From positions 2,537,001-2,601,000 of the forward strand of contig NZ_CP110921.1 of the NCBI RefSeq assembly GCF_026247885.1: a stretch of 64,000 nucleotides of DNA, given 5' to 3'. The notes under the pieces were generated by a model, which saw only the letters and a program-made list of their open reading frames with translations, did not search any database and was not told where the DNA came from. The stretch is from Methylococcus mesophilus (lineage in GTDB: Bacteria > Pseudomonadota > Gammaproteobacteria > Methylococcales > Methylococcaceae). The first letter of the stretch is position 1, and each line of letters begins with the position of its first letter. Shown here piece after piece: positions 42,240-55,800 of this stretch. Position numbers and translations under genes: made by a program.

Positions 42240-43415
42240 CTAGCCCCGCCGCTTCAGCCAGAGCAGGATGTGATCCAGCGCCCGGCGGAAAATGCCGCCT
42301 TCCGCGACCTCCTGCAAAGCCACCAGATCCCGCTGGACGACCGTTTCGTTGCTGAACGTGACCTGGATGCTACCCAGCTTGTCGCCTTTCTTGACCGGCG
42401 CCAGGGCGTTGGCATCCACTTCCATCGCCGTCTTCAGGTTCTGGAACTGCCCGCGCGGAAAGGTCGCATACAAATCCTCGTCCACGCCGACCGGCACCTC
42501 GGTCTGCTCGCCTTTCCAGATGCGGGCCTTCGCAAGCTCTTCGTTGCCCTTTTGAATCGGCTTGGTTTCAAAGAAGCGGAAGCCGTAATTGAGCAGGGCC
42601 TGATTGGCATTGGCGCGCTCCGTATCGCTCTTGGTGCCCAGAACCACCGAAATCAGGCGGTCGCCATCGCGCAGGGCGGACGTGATCAGGCAATAGCCCG
42701 CTCCTTCGGTGTGGCCGGTCTTGACGCCGTCCACCGTGGGATCGCGCCACAGCAGCCGGTTGCGGTTCACCTGCTTGATGTCGTTGAACACGAATTCCTT
42801 GATGGCATGCCACCCGTAGTACTGCGGAAATTCCTTGATCATCGCCCGGGTCAGCGTCGCGAGGTCGCGGGCGGTGGTGTAATGGTCCGGGTCGGGCAGC
42901 CCCATGCTGTTCTTGAAATGGGTGTTGGTCATCCCCAGACGCTCGGCATTCTGGTTCATCATCTGGGCGAACACCGATTCGTCGCCGGCCACATGCTCGG
43001 CCAGGGCTACGCTGGCGTCGTTGCCGGACTGGACGATCATGCCCTTGAGCAGGTTTTCCACCGAGATCTGGGCGCCGACCTGGGCGAACATCCGCGAGCC
43101 TTCCGTGCGCCAGGCCTTTTCGCTGACGGTCACCATGTCCTCCAGCTTGACGTGTCCCTTGGACAGCTCGCGGAACAGGATGTAGGCCGTCATCACCTTG
43201 GTCAGGCTGGCGGGCTCCAGGCGCTCATCGGCGTTGCGCTCCGCCAGCACCCGGCCGCTGAGGAAATCCTGCAGCAGATAGGCCTTGGCCGGCAGATCGG
43301 GCGGCGCGGGAATCAATGGCGGCTCCGCCCGGAGCGGCAGGCACCATCCGGCCAGAAGGACAAGGGAAAGGAAAACATGCCATCGGGCGTGAATCAGGAG
43401 GGCTTTCACGTTCAT
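42240..43415 (-). CDS. dacA: D-alanyl-D-alanine carboxypeptidase (PBP5/6 type)
   Basis: 391 residues with a signal peptide (VFLSLVLLAGWCLPLRAE). It trims the terminal D-Ala from periplasmic peptidoglycan stem peptides. The penicillin-binding motifs are all present: S70-LTK73, S130-GN132 and K232-TG234. The C-terminal beta domain and the amphipathic tail (RRALDHILLWLKRR) that anchors PBP5 to the inner membrane are visible. It heads the dacA-dat-ybeD unit, which lies 315 bp after rodA, so it may have its own promoter. Confidence 0.93.
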   Translation of the reverse strand: MNVKALLIHARWHVFLSLVLLAGWCLPLRAEPPLIPAPPDLPAKAYLLQDFLSGRVLAERNADERLEPASLTKVMTAYILFRELSKGHVKLEDMVTVSEKAWRTEGSRMFAQVGAQISVENLLKGMIVQSGNDASVALAEHVAGDESVFAQMMNQNAERLGMTNTHFKNSMGLPDPDHYTTARDLATLTRAMIKEFPQYYGWHAIKEFVFNDIKQVNRNRLLWRDPTVDGVKTGHTEGAGYCLITSALRDGDRLISVVLGTKSDTERANANQALLNYGFRFFETKPIQKGNEELAKARIWKGEQTEVPVGVDEDLYATFPRGQFQNLKTAMEVDANALAPVKKGDKLGSIQVTFSNETVVQRDLVALQEVAEGGIFRRALDHILLWLKRRG

Positions 43416-43574
43416 CCGCCGTAGGGGGTGGGTTGATTTGCAGTTCGGCTAGTTTAACACGCGGTCCGCCGCGGGCGTGCCCGCACAACCCCCAAAGCCC
43501 CATCGACTCCCTCCAATGACACTGCGCTAATCGAAGCTACCACCGCTGGGCGGATGCCGTGAGGCGATCCGCCA

Positions 43575-43718
43575 TTACGGCCGGGCCAGGATACAGGGAT
43601 GGCCCTGCCAGTACATCCGCACTTCGGAACCGGGCCGGTCGGCGCGGATTTCGATGTCCCGGCTCATCACGAGGGTGAGATACGGCGCAGCGCAGAGGAC
43701 AAGAGCAGGACCGATCAA
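43575..43718 (-). CDS. Candidate 47-residue membrane peptide between rodA and dacA
   Basis: The gap 43416-43730 lacks a standard gene. On the leftward strand a frame from TTG 43718 reads IGPALVLCAAPYLTLVMSRD, then IEIRADRPGSEVRMYW and QGHPCILARP, with a hydrophobic N-terminal segment and a protein-like C-terminus. No clear ribosome site precedes it and TTG starts are rare, so it may be a remnant or chance. The rest of the gap shows nothing recognisable apart from the likely dacA promoter region. Confidence 0.3.
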   Translation of the reverse strand: MIGPALVLCAAPYLTLVMSRDIEIRADRPGSEVRMYWQGHPCILARP

Positions 43719-43730
43719 GCTTTCATGCGC

Positions 43731-44864
43731 TCAGCCCGGCAGCAGCTTGCGGTGAGTCTGGATGGACATGAGGATGCCGAAGCCGGCGAGCAGGGTCACC
43801 ATGGATGTGCCTCCGTAGCTCACCAGCGGCAGCGGCACACCCACCACCGGCAGGATGCCGACGACCATGCCGGTGTTGACGAAAACATACACGAAAAACG
43901 TCAGGGTCAGGGCGCCGCTCAGCAAACGGGTGTAGGCGTCCTGCGCCTGGATCGAAATGTGGACGCAGCGCCCGATGATGAACAGATAGATCGCCAGCAG
44001 CCCCAGGCAGCCGATGAGGCCGAACTCCTCCGCCACCACGGCGAAGATGAAATCGGTCGACTTCTCCGGCAGAAACTCCAACTGGGCCTGCGAGCCCTGC
44101 AGCCAGCCTTTGCCGTAGAACCCGCCGGAGCCGATGGCGATCTTGGATTGAATGATGTGATAACCGCGGCCCAGGGCATCGGCCTCGGGATTCAGGAACA
44201 TCAGCACCCGGTCCCGCTGGTAGTCGTGCAGGAAATGCCAGACCACGGGCAGCAGCCCCGCCCCGGCGCCCCCGATTACCAGCAGATAGAGCCACCGGAT
44301 ACCAGCGAGAAATACCACCATTGCACCCGCCGCTCCGACGAGCAATGCGGTCCCGAGGTCAGGCTGTTTGGCGATCAGTCCCGCGGGTATGGCGATGAAC
44401 ACGCCGGCCACGGCGATATGCCGGAACGCCGGGGGAACCGGGCATTCGGACAGGTACCAGGCCACCGTCATCGGCACCGCCAGCTTGAGGATTTCGGACG
44501 GCTGGAACCTGACCACGCCGAGGTCGAGCCAGCGCTGTGCGCCCTTGCCGATCTCCCCCATGACCAGCACCGCGGCGAGCAGCAACACCCCCACACCGTA
44601 CAGCATCGGGCTGTAGAAACGGAAATGGCGCGGATGGATTTGGGCGATGGCGAGCATGACCGACATCGCCAGCAGGAGGCGGATCCCCTGGCGCAACAGC
44701 ACGTCGAAGCTCTGGGCCGAAGCCGAGTAAAGGATCACGAGGGCCACGCCGGACAGGGTTATCAGGCCGGCGAACAGGGAAATGTCGATGTGGATCCGCT
44801 TCATGATGCGTTCGAGGCGGGTCTCTCCGGCACTGAAACCGGCCAGGCCGGAATCGTATCTCAT
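43731..44864 (-). CDS. rodA: Rod-shape SEDS glycosyltransferase RodA
   Basis: 377 residues, about ten transmembrane helices, of the SEDS (FtsW/RodA/SpoVE) family that polymerises peptidoglycan glycan strands during elongation together with PBP2. Family motifs are seen in LDLGVVRFQPSEILKLAVPM, IAKQPDLGTALLVGAAGAMV, LPEKSTDFIFAVVAEEFGLI and VVGVPLPLVSYGGTSMVTLL. The ATG at 44864 overlaps the mrdA stop by ATGA; an internal ATG 20 codons later is an alternative. Confidence 0.93.
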   Translation of the reverse strand: MRYDSGLAGFSAGETRLERIMKRIHIDISLFAGLITLSGVALVILYSASAQSFDVLLRQGIRLLLAMSVMLAIAQIHPRHFRFYSPMLYGVGVLLLAAVLVMGEIGKGAQRWLDLGVVRFQPSEILKLAVPMTVAWYLSECPVPPAFRHIAVAGVFIAIPAGLIAKQPDLGTALLVGAAGAMVVFLAGIRWLYLLVIGGAGAGLLPVVWHFLHDYQRDRVLMFLNPEADALGRGYHIIQSKIAIGSGGFYGKGWLQGSQAQLEFLPEKSTDFIFAVVAEEFGLIGCLGLLAIYLFIIGRCVHISIQAQDAYTRLLSGALTLTFFVYVFVNTGMVVGILPVVGVPLPLVSYGGTSMVTLLAGFGILMSIQTHRKLLPG

Positions 44865-46693
44865 CGCGCACTCCCGTTCAGATAGCGCTCCATCACAGCC
44901 CTGGCGACCGGAGCGGCGACGGAGCCGCCGTGGCCCCCGTGCTCGGCGAGCACGGCCACCGCGATACGGGGCTGTTCCGCCGGCGCGAAGGCGATGAACA
45001 GAGCATGATCGCGCATCTCCTTGCTCACCTCGGACTCCCGGTATTTCTGGCCCTGGCCGACGGAAAACACCTGCGCCGTCCCGGTCTTGCCGGCGACATG
45101 GTAGGAAAGGCCCGCGGCGATACTCTTCGCGGTGCCGCGGGCACTGTGCACGACGTCGATCATCGCCTGAATCACCGTGTCCCAGTGCTCCGGCGCAAAG
45201 GCCAGGGTATCTCCACCGGACTCGGCCGCCGCGCCGGCCCCTCCCTGCGCTGCATCCAGCAACCTCGGTATCACCACGCGGCCCCGGTTGGCGAGGATGG
45301 CAGTCGCCCGCGCCAGTTGCACCGGCGTCACCCCGACATAACCCTGTCCGATGCCGGTGATGACCGTCTCGCCGGGAAACCAGGGGTCTTTGCTGTGTTT
45401 CTTCTTCCAGCCTTTGGAGGGGTAGACGCCAGGCAGTTCGCCAGGAATGTCGATGCCGGTCCGCTTGCCGAAGCCGAAACGCCCCATGAATTCACTCAAC
45501 TTGTCGATCCCAAGGCTCAGCGCGAGCTTGTAGAAATACACGTCGCAGGACTGGGTGATCGCCGATTTCAGGTCCACCGCGCCGTGGCCGCCCTTGCGCC
45601 AGTCGCGGTACTGGTGGGAAGAATTGGGCAACTGGAAATAACCGGGGCAAGACACCCTGCGGTCGGCGGGGAGATCCCCGACTTCGAGGCCCGCCAGCCC
45701 CTCGAACGGCTTCACCGTCGATCCCGGCGGATAGACCCCGCGCAGGGCCCGATTGTACAGAGGGCGGTCCGGCGAAGCCTGCAGCCGGCCGTAATCCTCT
45801 TTCGGGATGCCGTAGACGAAGGGATTGGGATCGAAGCTCGGCTTGCTGACGAAGGCCAGCACCCGGCCGGTCGCTGGCTCCATCGCCACCACCGCGCCGT
45901 TGTATTCGCCCAGGGCGTCGATCGCCGCGCGCTGCAGGCCGATGTCCAGCGAAAGGCGCAGATCGGCCCCCGGCACGGGCGGCACGGTGTTGAGGACGCC
46001 GATCGAGCGCCCCTGAACGTTGGTTTCCAGCTCCTGGTGGCCGGTCCTGCCGTGGAGCAGCGTCTCGTAGGTCTTTTCGATCCCGCTCTTGCCGATGTGG
46101 TAGGTGCCGCTGTAGAGCGAAGGATCGAGCGTCTTCAGATCGGCCTCGCTGATGCGGCTGACGTAGCCGACGGCGTGTGCCGTGAGCTCTCCGTAAGGGT
46201 AGGTGCGGATCATGCGCACGGCGATCTGGACACCTGGGAAGAACGGCTGCTTGACCGCGAACCGCGCGATCTGCTCTTCGTCCAGCCGCATCTTGAGCGG
46301 GATGCTCTCGAAGCTCTTGTGCTGCCCCTTGAGCTTACGGAAACGGCGGACCTCCTCGTCGCTCAGCCCGAGCAGGGACTGGAGTTCCGCAAGCGTAGCA
46401 TCCAGATCGTCGACGCGCTCCGGCACCAGTTCCAGACTGTACGAGGGTACGTTGTCCGCCAGCACCTCGCCGTTGCGGTCGTAGACGATGCCCCGCGTGG
46501 GCGGCAGCGGCGCGATCTTGACGCGGTTGTCCTGCGACAGCGTTGCATAATGCTCGTGGCCGACGACCTGCAAATAAACCAGACGCACCACCAGCGCCGC
46601 CACCGCCAGCAGGAGCAGGACCACGCTGAAGACGATGCGGGCCTGGAACACCCGGACGTCGTTCTGGAGTCTTCGGACTGCGCGGATGCTCAT
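44861..46693 (-). CDS. mrdA: Penicillin-binding protein 2
   Basis: 610 residues. It has a single N-terminal membrane helix (FSVVLLLLAVAALVVRLVYL), a dimerisation/pedestal domain beginning LPPTRGIVYDRNGEVLADNV, and the transpeptidase domain with the SxxK active serine in YPPGSTVKPFEGL, the SxN motif equivalent in ITQSCDVYFYKLA, and KTG in HVAGKTGTAQVFSVG. It crosslinks peptidoglycan in the elongasome with RodA. It overlaps rodA and follows mreD by 30 bases in the rod-shape operon. Confidence 0.94.
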   Translation of the reverse strand: MSIRAVRRLQNDVRVFQARIVFSVVLLLLAVAALVVRLVYLQVVGHEHYATLSQDNRVKIAPLPPTRGIVYDRNGEVLADNVPSYSLELVPERVDDLDATLAELQSLLGLSDEEVRRFRKLKGQHKSFESIPLKMRLDEEQIARFAVKQPFFPGVQIAVRMIRTYPYGELTAHAVGYVSRISEADLKTLDPSLYSGTYHIGKSGIEKTYETLLHGRTGHQELETNVQGRSIGVLNTVPPVPGADLRLSLDIGLQRAAIDALGEYNGAVVAMEPATGRVLAFVSKPSFDPNPFVYGIPKEDYGRLQASPDRPLYNRALRGVYPPGSTVKPFEGLAGLEVGDLPADRRVSCPGYFQLPNSSHQYRDWRKGGHGAVDLKSAITQSCDVYFYKLALSLGIDKLSEFMGRFGFGKRTGIDIPGELPGVYPSKGWKKKHSKDPWFPGETVITGIGQGYVGVTPVQLARATAILANRGRVVIPRLLDAAQGGAGAAAESGGDTLAFAPEHWDTVIQAMIDVVHSARGTAKSIAAGLSYHVAGKTGTAQVFSVGQGQKYRESEVSKEMRDHALFIAFAPAEQPRIAVAVLAEHGGHGGSVAAPVARAVMERYLNGSAR

Positions 46694-46723
46694 GGATTCG
46701 GTCCTGCTGGCGGAACCATGAAC

Positions 46724-47215
46724 CTATGCCGCGCCGAACCGGCGCCGCAGCCCGTCGAGCACGGCACACACGAAGGGCCAGACCAGACCGCCGGAAAGCG
46801 CCGCGAACCAGTAGCCTTCCGGCGCGCTGGCCGCACCCCGGATATGGCGGGTCCATAGGATGAGCAGGAGCCCCAAGCCGAGCAGCAGTACGACGGCCAA
46901 AACCTGCTGCACCATCGAATAGATCTGAAAACGCCGGTGAAACCGTATGCCGACATAGATGACCAGACTGTATGCGAGTGCCTGCTGGCCCAGCAGCCGG
47001 CCCGTCAGCGCGTCGGCCAGAAGGCCGGTCAGCCAGGCCGTACCGACGCCGACGCGATCGGGAGCCGCCACGGCCCAGTAGACCAGCAGCAACAGAATCC
47101 AATCCGGATTCCACGGCGCCCAGCCTTGCGGCAACGGCAGGATACGCATCGCCATCGCGACCGCCAGGCTCGCGAAAATCAGGATGCGGGGGGATGTCCG
47201 CCTAGCGGGCCGCAT
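46724..47215 (-). CDS. mreD: Rod shape-determining membrane protein MreD
   Basis: 163 residues with five or six transmembrane helices: LPLPQGWAPWNPDWILLLLV, YWAVAAPDRVGVGTAWLTGL, LADALTGRLLGQQALAYSLV and VQQVLAVVLLLGLGLLLILW. The W-PDWILLLLVYW and GLLADALTG-LLGQ motifs are the MreD signature. It links MreC and the MreB filament to the elongation machinery in the inner membrane. It overlaps mreC by 14 bases. Confidence 0.92.
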   Translation of the reverse strand: MRPARRTSPRILIFASLAVAMAMRILPLPQGWAPWNPDWILLLLVYWAVAAPDRVGVGTAWLTGLLADALTGRLLGQQALAYSLVIYVGIRFHRRFQIYSMVQQVLAVVLLLGLGLLLILWTRHIRGAASAPEGYWFAALSGGLVWPFVCAVLDGLRRRFGAA

Positions 47216-48116
47216 GCTGAGCCGCTGAGCCGGCCGTCGCGGGGGGCGGCCCCTCCCTCACCTTGTCCTGGCTTTGAACGTCGCTGCGGGTCCAGACCAG
47301 CAGAACCTCGTGGATGCGGTCCAGTGGGGCGATCGGCTCGGCGGAAACCTTCGCCAGCGAACTGCCGGTGTTGGAAATGTCCACCACCGTCGCCACCGGA
47401 TAGCCGGCCGGAAACACCCCACCCATGCCGGACGTCACCAGCCGGTCGCCCTCCCGGATGTCGGCACTGCCGCTCAGGTAGGGCAGGATCAGTCGGTCGA
47501 TACGGCCGGTGCCGACCGCGATGGTCCGCAGCTCGTTGCGCTCAACCTGGACGGGAATGGCGTGGTTGGGATCGGTGATCAGCATCACCTCGGCGCTGAC
47601 GGGCGATACGCGCAGCACCTGCCCCACCACGCCGCGGGCATCGAACACCGGCTGGCCGACGTGGACGCCGATGTTCGAACCCTTGTTGGCCAGCACCAAG
47701 TGCTCGTAGGGCACCAGGTTGATGGACAGCAGCTCGGCGATCAGGAAATGCTCGCCGATCTTGATCGACGCCCCCAGCAGCGCCCGCAGGCGGATGTTTT
47801 CCTGCTCCAGCGCGGAGAACTTAGCCAGCCTGGCTTCCAGGCGGATGCGCTCCTCCTTGAGCCTCTGGTTTTCTTCCAGAATTCCGGCGTAGCCGGACAC
47901 ATTTTCCCGGAGCCACTCGGCGAAGCGAACCGGCGCGCTGACGAACTGCTGCAAAGGATAGACCGCAGCGCCCAGCCCGCTGTGGAGCGCGCCGATCGTT
48001 CCGCGGCGGTCGGCCGCAAGCAGGACCAGGGAGGCGATGGCGAAAACCAGCAGCCGGAAGTTCTGGGCCGGCTTCTTGGTGAATGCAAGTTTGATGGCGT
48101 GCCCCTCTCGTCGCAC
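47202..48116 (-). CDS. mreC: Rod shape-determining protein MreC
   Basis: 304 residues from GTG 48116. It has one N-terminal membrane anchor (NFRLLVFAIASLVLLAADRR), a periplasmic coiled coil (ILEENQRLKEERIRLEARLA), and the tandem beta-barrel domain with ANKGSNIGVHVGQPVFDARG and ITDPNHAIPVQVERNELRTI. It activates PBP2 in the elongasome. It lies 18 bases downstream of mreB in the standard mreBCD order. Confidence 0.93.
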   Translation of the reverse strand: MRREGHAIKLAFTKKPAQNFRLLVFAIASLVLLAADRRGTIGALHSGLGAAVYPLQQFVSAPVRFAEWLRENVSGYAGILEENQRLKEERIRLEARLAKFSALEQENIRLRALLGASIKIGEHFLIAELLSINLVPYEHLVLANKGSNIGVHVGQPVFDARGVVGQVLRVSPVSAEVMLITDPNHAIPVQVERNELRTIAVGTGRIDRLILPYLSGSADIREGDRLVTSGMGGVFPAGYPVATVVDISNTGSSLAKVSAEPIAPLDRIHEVLLVWTRSDVQSQDKVREGPPPATAGSAAQHAAR

Positions 48117-48134
48117 CGCTGATGGGGAACGAAA

Positions 48135-51083
<2,949 letters not shown>

Positions 51084-51108
51084 CCTAAAGCTTCAGGTGT
51101 AACCGAAC

Positions 51109-52539
51109 ATGGAATGGGAAACCGTCATCGGGCTGGAAATCCACGCCCAGCTCGCCACCCGCTCGAAGATCTTCTCCGGCGCCGCCACCGCCTACGGTGC
51201 CGAACCGAACACCCAGGCCTGCGCCGTCGATCTCGGCCTGCCCGGCGTGCTGCCGGTGCTCAACCGCGAGGCCGTGCGCATGGCGGTCAAGTTCGGCCTG
51301 GCCATCGGCGCCGAAATCGCGCCGGTGTCGGTGTTCGCCCGCAAGAATTACTTCTATCCCGATCTTCCCAAGGGCTACCAGATCAGCCAGTACGACCTGC
51401 CCGTGGTCGCGCGCGGCCAGCTCGGCATCAACATCGACGGAAAAGCGCTGACCATCGGCATCACCCGCGCCCACCTGGAGGAAGACGCCGGCAAATCACT
51501 GCACGAGGACTTCCACGGCTACACCGGCATCGACCTGAACCGGGCCGGCACGCCACTGCTGGAAATCGTCTCCGAACCGGACCTGCGCTCGGCCAAGGAA
51601 GCCGTGGCCTACATGAAGAAGCTGCACGCCCTGGTGCGCTATCTGGAAATCTGCGACGGCAACATGCAGGAAGGCTCGTTCCGCTGCGACGCCAACGTCT
51701 CGATCCGGCCCAAAGGCCAGGAGAAATTCGGCACCCGCGCCGAGATCAAGAACCTCAACTCGTTCCGCTTCGTGGAAAAGGCGATCAACTACGAGATCGA
51801 ACGCCAGATCGAGATTCTGGAGAGCGGCGGCCAGGTAATCCAGGAAACCCGTCTGTACGACTCCGCCAAGGACGAAACCCGCTCCATGCGCAGCAAGGAG
51901 GAAGCCAACGACTACCGCTACTTCCCCGATCCGGACCTGCTGCCGCTGGAAATCAGTACCGGCTTCATCGAGGAGGTCAAGGCCACGCTGCCGGAGCTGC
52001 CGGACGCCAAGCGTGACCGTTTCAAGGCGCAATACGGCCTGAGCGACTACGATGCCGAGGTGCTGACCGCGACCCGCGAAATGGCCGATTTCTACGAAAC
52101 GGTGGTGCGTGAAGCCGCCTGCGATCCCAAGCTGTGCGCCAACTGGGTCATGGTCGAGCTGTCCAGCCTGGTCAACAAGGAGGGCCTGGAAGTCACCGAA
52201 TCGAAGATCGACGCCGCGGGGCTGGCCGGCCTCATCCGCCGCATCGCCGACGACACCATCTCCGGCAAGATCGCCAAGCAGGTACTGGAAGCGATGTGGA
52301 CCGAAGGCGGCAGCGCCGACGACATCATCGAGCAACAGGGGCTCAAGCAGATCACCGACACCGGCGCCATCGAAGCAATCATCGATGAGATCATCGCCGC
52401 CAACCCCGACCAGTTCGCCCAGTACCGCGCCGGCAAGGACAAACTGTTCGGCTTCTTCGTCGGCCAGGCCATGAAAGCGACCCAGGGCAAGGCCAACCCG
52501 GCCCAGCTCAACGAGTTGCTCAAGAGGAAACTGCAGTAA
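51109..52539 (+). CDS. gatB: Aspartyl/glutamyl-tRNA amidotransferase subunit B
   Basis: 476 residues. The cradle kinase-like domain ([79 protein letters not shown]) activates the tRNA-bound acid with ATP. The C-terminal YqeY-like tail domain ([39 protein letters not shown]) holds the tRNA. It is the last gene of gatCAB, followed by a hairpin terminator. Confidence 0.96.
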   Translation: MEWETVIGLEIHAQLATRSKIFSGAATAYGAEPNTQACAVDLGLPGVLPVLNREAVRMAVKFGLAIGAEIAPVSVFARKNYFYPDLPKGYQISQYDLPVVARGQLGINIDGKALTIGITRAHLEEDAGKSLHEDFHGYTGIDLNRAGTPLLEIVSEPDLRSAKEAVAYMKKLHALVRYLEICDGNMQEGSFRCDANVSIRPKGQEKFGTRAEIKNLNSFRFVEKAINYEIERQIEILESGGQVIQETRLYDSAKDETRSMRSKEEANDYRYFPDPDLLPLEISTGFIEEVKATLPELPDAKRDRFKAQYGLSDYDAEVLTATREMADFYETVVREAACDPKLCANWVMVELSSLVNKEGLEVTESKIDAAGLAGLIRRIADDTISGKIAKQVLEAMWTEGGSADDIIEQQGLKQITDTGAIEAIIDEIIAANPDQFAQYRAGKDKLFGFFVGQAMKATQGKANPAQLNELLKRKLQ

Positions 52540-52577
52540 ACCCGCGGTCCCCGACGGCATTCGCCGGACCGCAAATC

Positions 52578-52600
52578 GCGGGAGCTTTTCGCTCCCGCTT
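52578..52600 (+). terminator. Rho-independent-type terminator after gatCAB
   Basis: GCGGGAGC-TTTTC-GCTCCCGC, eight perfect pairs, followed by TTCATTGT. A second stem (GCGGTCC ... GGACCGC, about 52545-52572) lies just before it. The rest of the gap to 52812 shows no gene. Confidence 0.7.
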
Positions 52601-52812
52601 CATTGTCTCCCCTTGCACCACTTCGTAAGCGGCGCGTCCGGCGGGGGCCACATCTCACCGCGACGAGGCCAGCCCCGCGGACGCAGTTCTGCCCTAGTGT
52701 CTAATCGCAGAAATTGCAGCAACACATTCAATCCTAACCGATTGATGTGTAAAAATTCTTTCCGACAAAGGCTTCTGCAATCAAGCACCAGCCATACGCC
52801 GTGTCACCCCTG

Positions 52813-55800
52813 CTACGGCCCCTCCACCGCAACCCAAGGCGACCGAACGCCGTAACGGGTACCCGTGGGAATATGGATCACCGTGCCTCCGCATTGCACT
52901 TGAAACGCTTCCGTAGGGACGGCGTCGATCAGCTCTCCAAGTTCTTGCCGCGTGCGGTACGGCTGTTCAGCCCCATCCGTATGTTGACCCAGCGCCCCTG
53001 AACGGTTTTGAGCCAAGTCAGCAACCACCCATGAATAGCCGTCCACAGCGACCCAGTCCGGGTTGTTTTCGGCGATATGGCAGACTTCGAGATCGCCATC
53101 GGGCTGGTAGGTCAGTGTGACCTCTTTGACCGAGTCGGGCAGAGCGACGCTTGGCGCTACCGAATCCGGCCTAGGCACGAGGTCGTTTAGGAAGCGGTCG
53201 AGATCGTCGCCGCAACGCACCGGCAGCCCTACGTAATTGAACCTAGGCCGGTCCTGCCCGCTGTCGGTCATCGATTTGCCGCACTTCAGTTTGGAAATAT
53301 CGAGTACTGGCCAGCGCGGCAGCGACACAGGCCTAGGTTTAGGGTTGTCTAGTTCCCAAAACGTAGGCGACGAAGAAATGTCAGGTCCTTCACAACCAGA
53401 AGAAGTTTTCGAAAAAATCAAGTGGAACGGCTTAAGGTAAGGAAGGTGTTGCCTGTAGCCATTGTTAAGGTCTTCCAAAATGGAAGCGGAGTTTTGTTGC
53501 ACATAATTTGAACGCCACCGCATAATATTCTGAACTTCCTGTTCGGAACAAACCATGCCCTTTAGCTGTTTGCCTGGGAGTTGATCATTCCCTATCCCAC
53601 TGGCGATGAAGCAATTCATCTGGACGCTATTTGGGCCGGGCCTGCAATTGCCGCTCACAAATCCAGCGTGTCCGCGCAGACCAGCCCACTTCACAGGAAA
53701 CGTGTTTCCCATCCAGAATGGCCTATCGGTAATGTGCTGGAAACCGGCCTTTTCATGCATAAGCATCGGCAGATCCCTTCTCTCATCGTCCTTCATCACG
53801 AATAAAAACTCCAGCGCCAGAAATTGCCAGGACTGGGGGTCGGCGACCCAGGGGTAAGTGAAGAACTCTTTAGTCCTATCCGGGTTAGTCGGCGATGGGA
53901 GCGGGTCTGCAAAGCCACCTCTAGTATCGCCGTAGGCGTCCACGTCGCGCACCCATAGCCACTGTTTATTGGCCCATGGCTTATTATCCGGCGGACGCTT
54001 CCCCCAATCCCTCAGCCCCAGCGACAATACAATCTCATCGGAGGAATAAGGCGCGCCGGCACGCTCGATCTGCGCCACCATGTTTTTGTAAGTTCGACTG
54101 GTCAGGTTCGTCGCATCGTCACAGTGGATTTTTGCCGCTGCCCAGACCGCCGAATCCGGATCACCGGAGCCGGCCTTCTCACGCACGGTCGCGCAATATC
54201 CCACCGTGTCGCCGGGCGAATATTCGATCTTGCCCTTGCTGATTTGGTTCTGGGCATACCAAACATCGATGTCCTGCAACATTTCAAGCGCCATGCCCTG
54301 ATAGCTCAGAGCATACCCCAGGATTTCATAGATGCTTTGGTAATAGCCGCGGTCGTCGAAGGGTGTTTCGGACCTCTCTTTCCATTGTTCGTAGCTTTTC
54401 ACCATGCACTTTTCGAGCGGGCCGGTTGTATTCGACAAGGACGGAATCAGGGACTCCTGGATTGAGTTGAGGGCTTGCCTAAGATCCTTCTCGTAATTGT
54501 CGATGAAGCGTTGAACGTTCGGAGTGATGTCGGGGACTACCGTTTCAGGCTTGTCGGCGCGGGCCGCATAAGCCTTGAGCACGCTTTGGCTCAGATCGAG
54601 GAGTTTGGCGTATTCCTGCTGGGCGGTTTGTACCTTCACGCCGGTATTTCTCAGCTCCTGCAAGCTGATGGAGCAGGCCGTGTCAGTCAGCTCTCTTTCG
54701 ATTCTTTTCAATGCGGTGTCGATATTTTTCAACTCGGCTTCGATGCGCGCGACGGCCACTTTCAGCTCCTGGAGATCCGCTTCGACCCGCTTCAGCGCCT
54801 CGGCGACCGGGTCCGGCGGTTTCGGCAGAAAAGACTGCAGCGCCGAAAGGACCAGCCCGGCAGCCAAAAGCGGTATCTGAACCTTGATGGCCTTGGCTTC
54901 CGCCTTGGCTTCCGCCTTGTCCCATTTCTGATCCGTGCCTTTGCCGTAGCCGACCAGACCGGTGCCGAGATAGGCGGCGATCTGCGTCAGAAACGCGAAG
55001 GGGAAGCTTTGCGTGCTCACCGTCGAGAACGGTCCGAACGCACCCACGGCGTTGGGCTGGCTGCCCCAGCAGTTCATGCGGCCGTCCAGTCGCACGCCGC
55101 ACGCCTGATCGCCGCCGACGGCCAAGGCCTTGAAGTATTCGCCGGCTGGCACCTCGAGCTGGCCACTGTCGCTGCGCCCCCAGCACGCTACGCTGCCGTC
55201 GAAGCGCAGTCCGCAGGTATGGAATTTTCCGGCCGCGATGTCCTTGAAGGTGCCTTCAGGCGCGGCGATCTGGCCGTAGGCGTCATTGCCCCAACAGACC
55301 GCGCTGCCGTCGTCGCGGAGCGCGCAGGCGTGAATTTCACCGGTCGCCACGGCTTTGAAGCGGCCCTGCGGCGGCACATAATCCGTGAACGACCGCTCGC
55401 CCCAGCACATGATCCGGCCGCCGGTATCGACGGCGCAAGTGTGCTGGCCTCCGGCACTGAGCGATTGGAATCGCCCTTCGGGAGCCTCGACTTGGCCATA
55501 GGCCGAGGCTCCCCAGCACTTGACTCTGCCGTCGTTGCGGAGCGCGCAGGTATGGGCATCGCCGGCGGCGATTTCCTTGAACTCGCCGTGAGACAGCTTT
55601 TTCGGCCGGGTAGTCTCGGCGCCCCAGCACTTGAGCGTACCGTTATTCCGGATGGCGCAGCTATGATCCAAGCCGACGGAAACGGCGAATTAACGGCCTT
55701 TGGGCGGGCTCGCCGCACCGAATACATTTTCGCCCCAGCAGACCAGCCGGCCGTCTGCCTTGATTGCACAACTGTGCGTGCTGCCTACGCCGACGGCATG

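Noticed and set aside
44930-46858. 642-codon forward frame opposite mrdA
   Set aside because: Antisense shadow of PBP2; high GC removes stop codons, and the sequence has no domain pattern.
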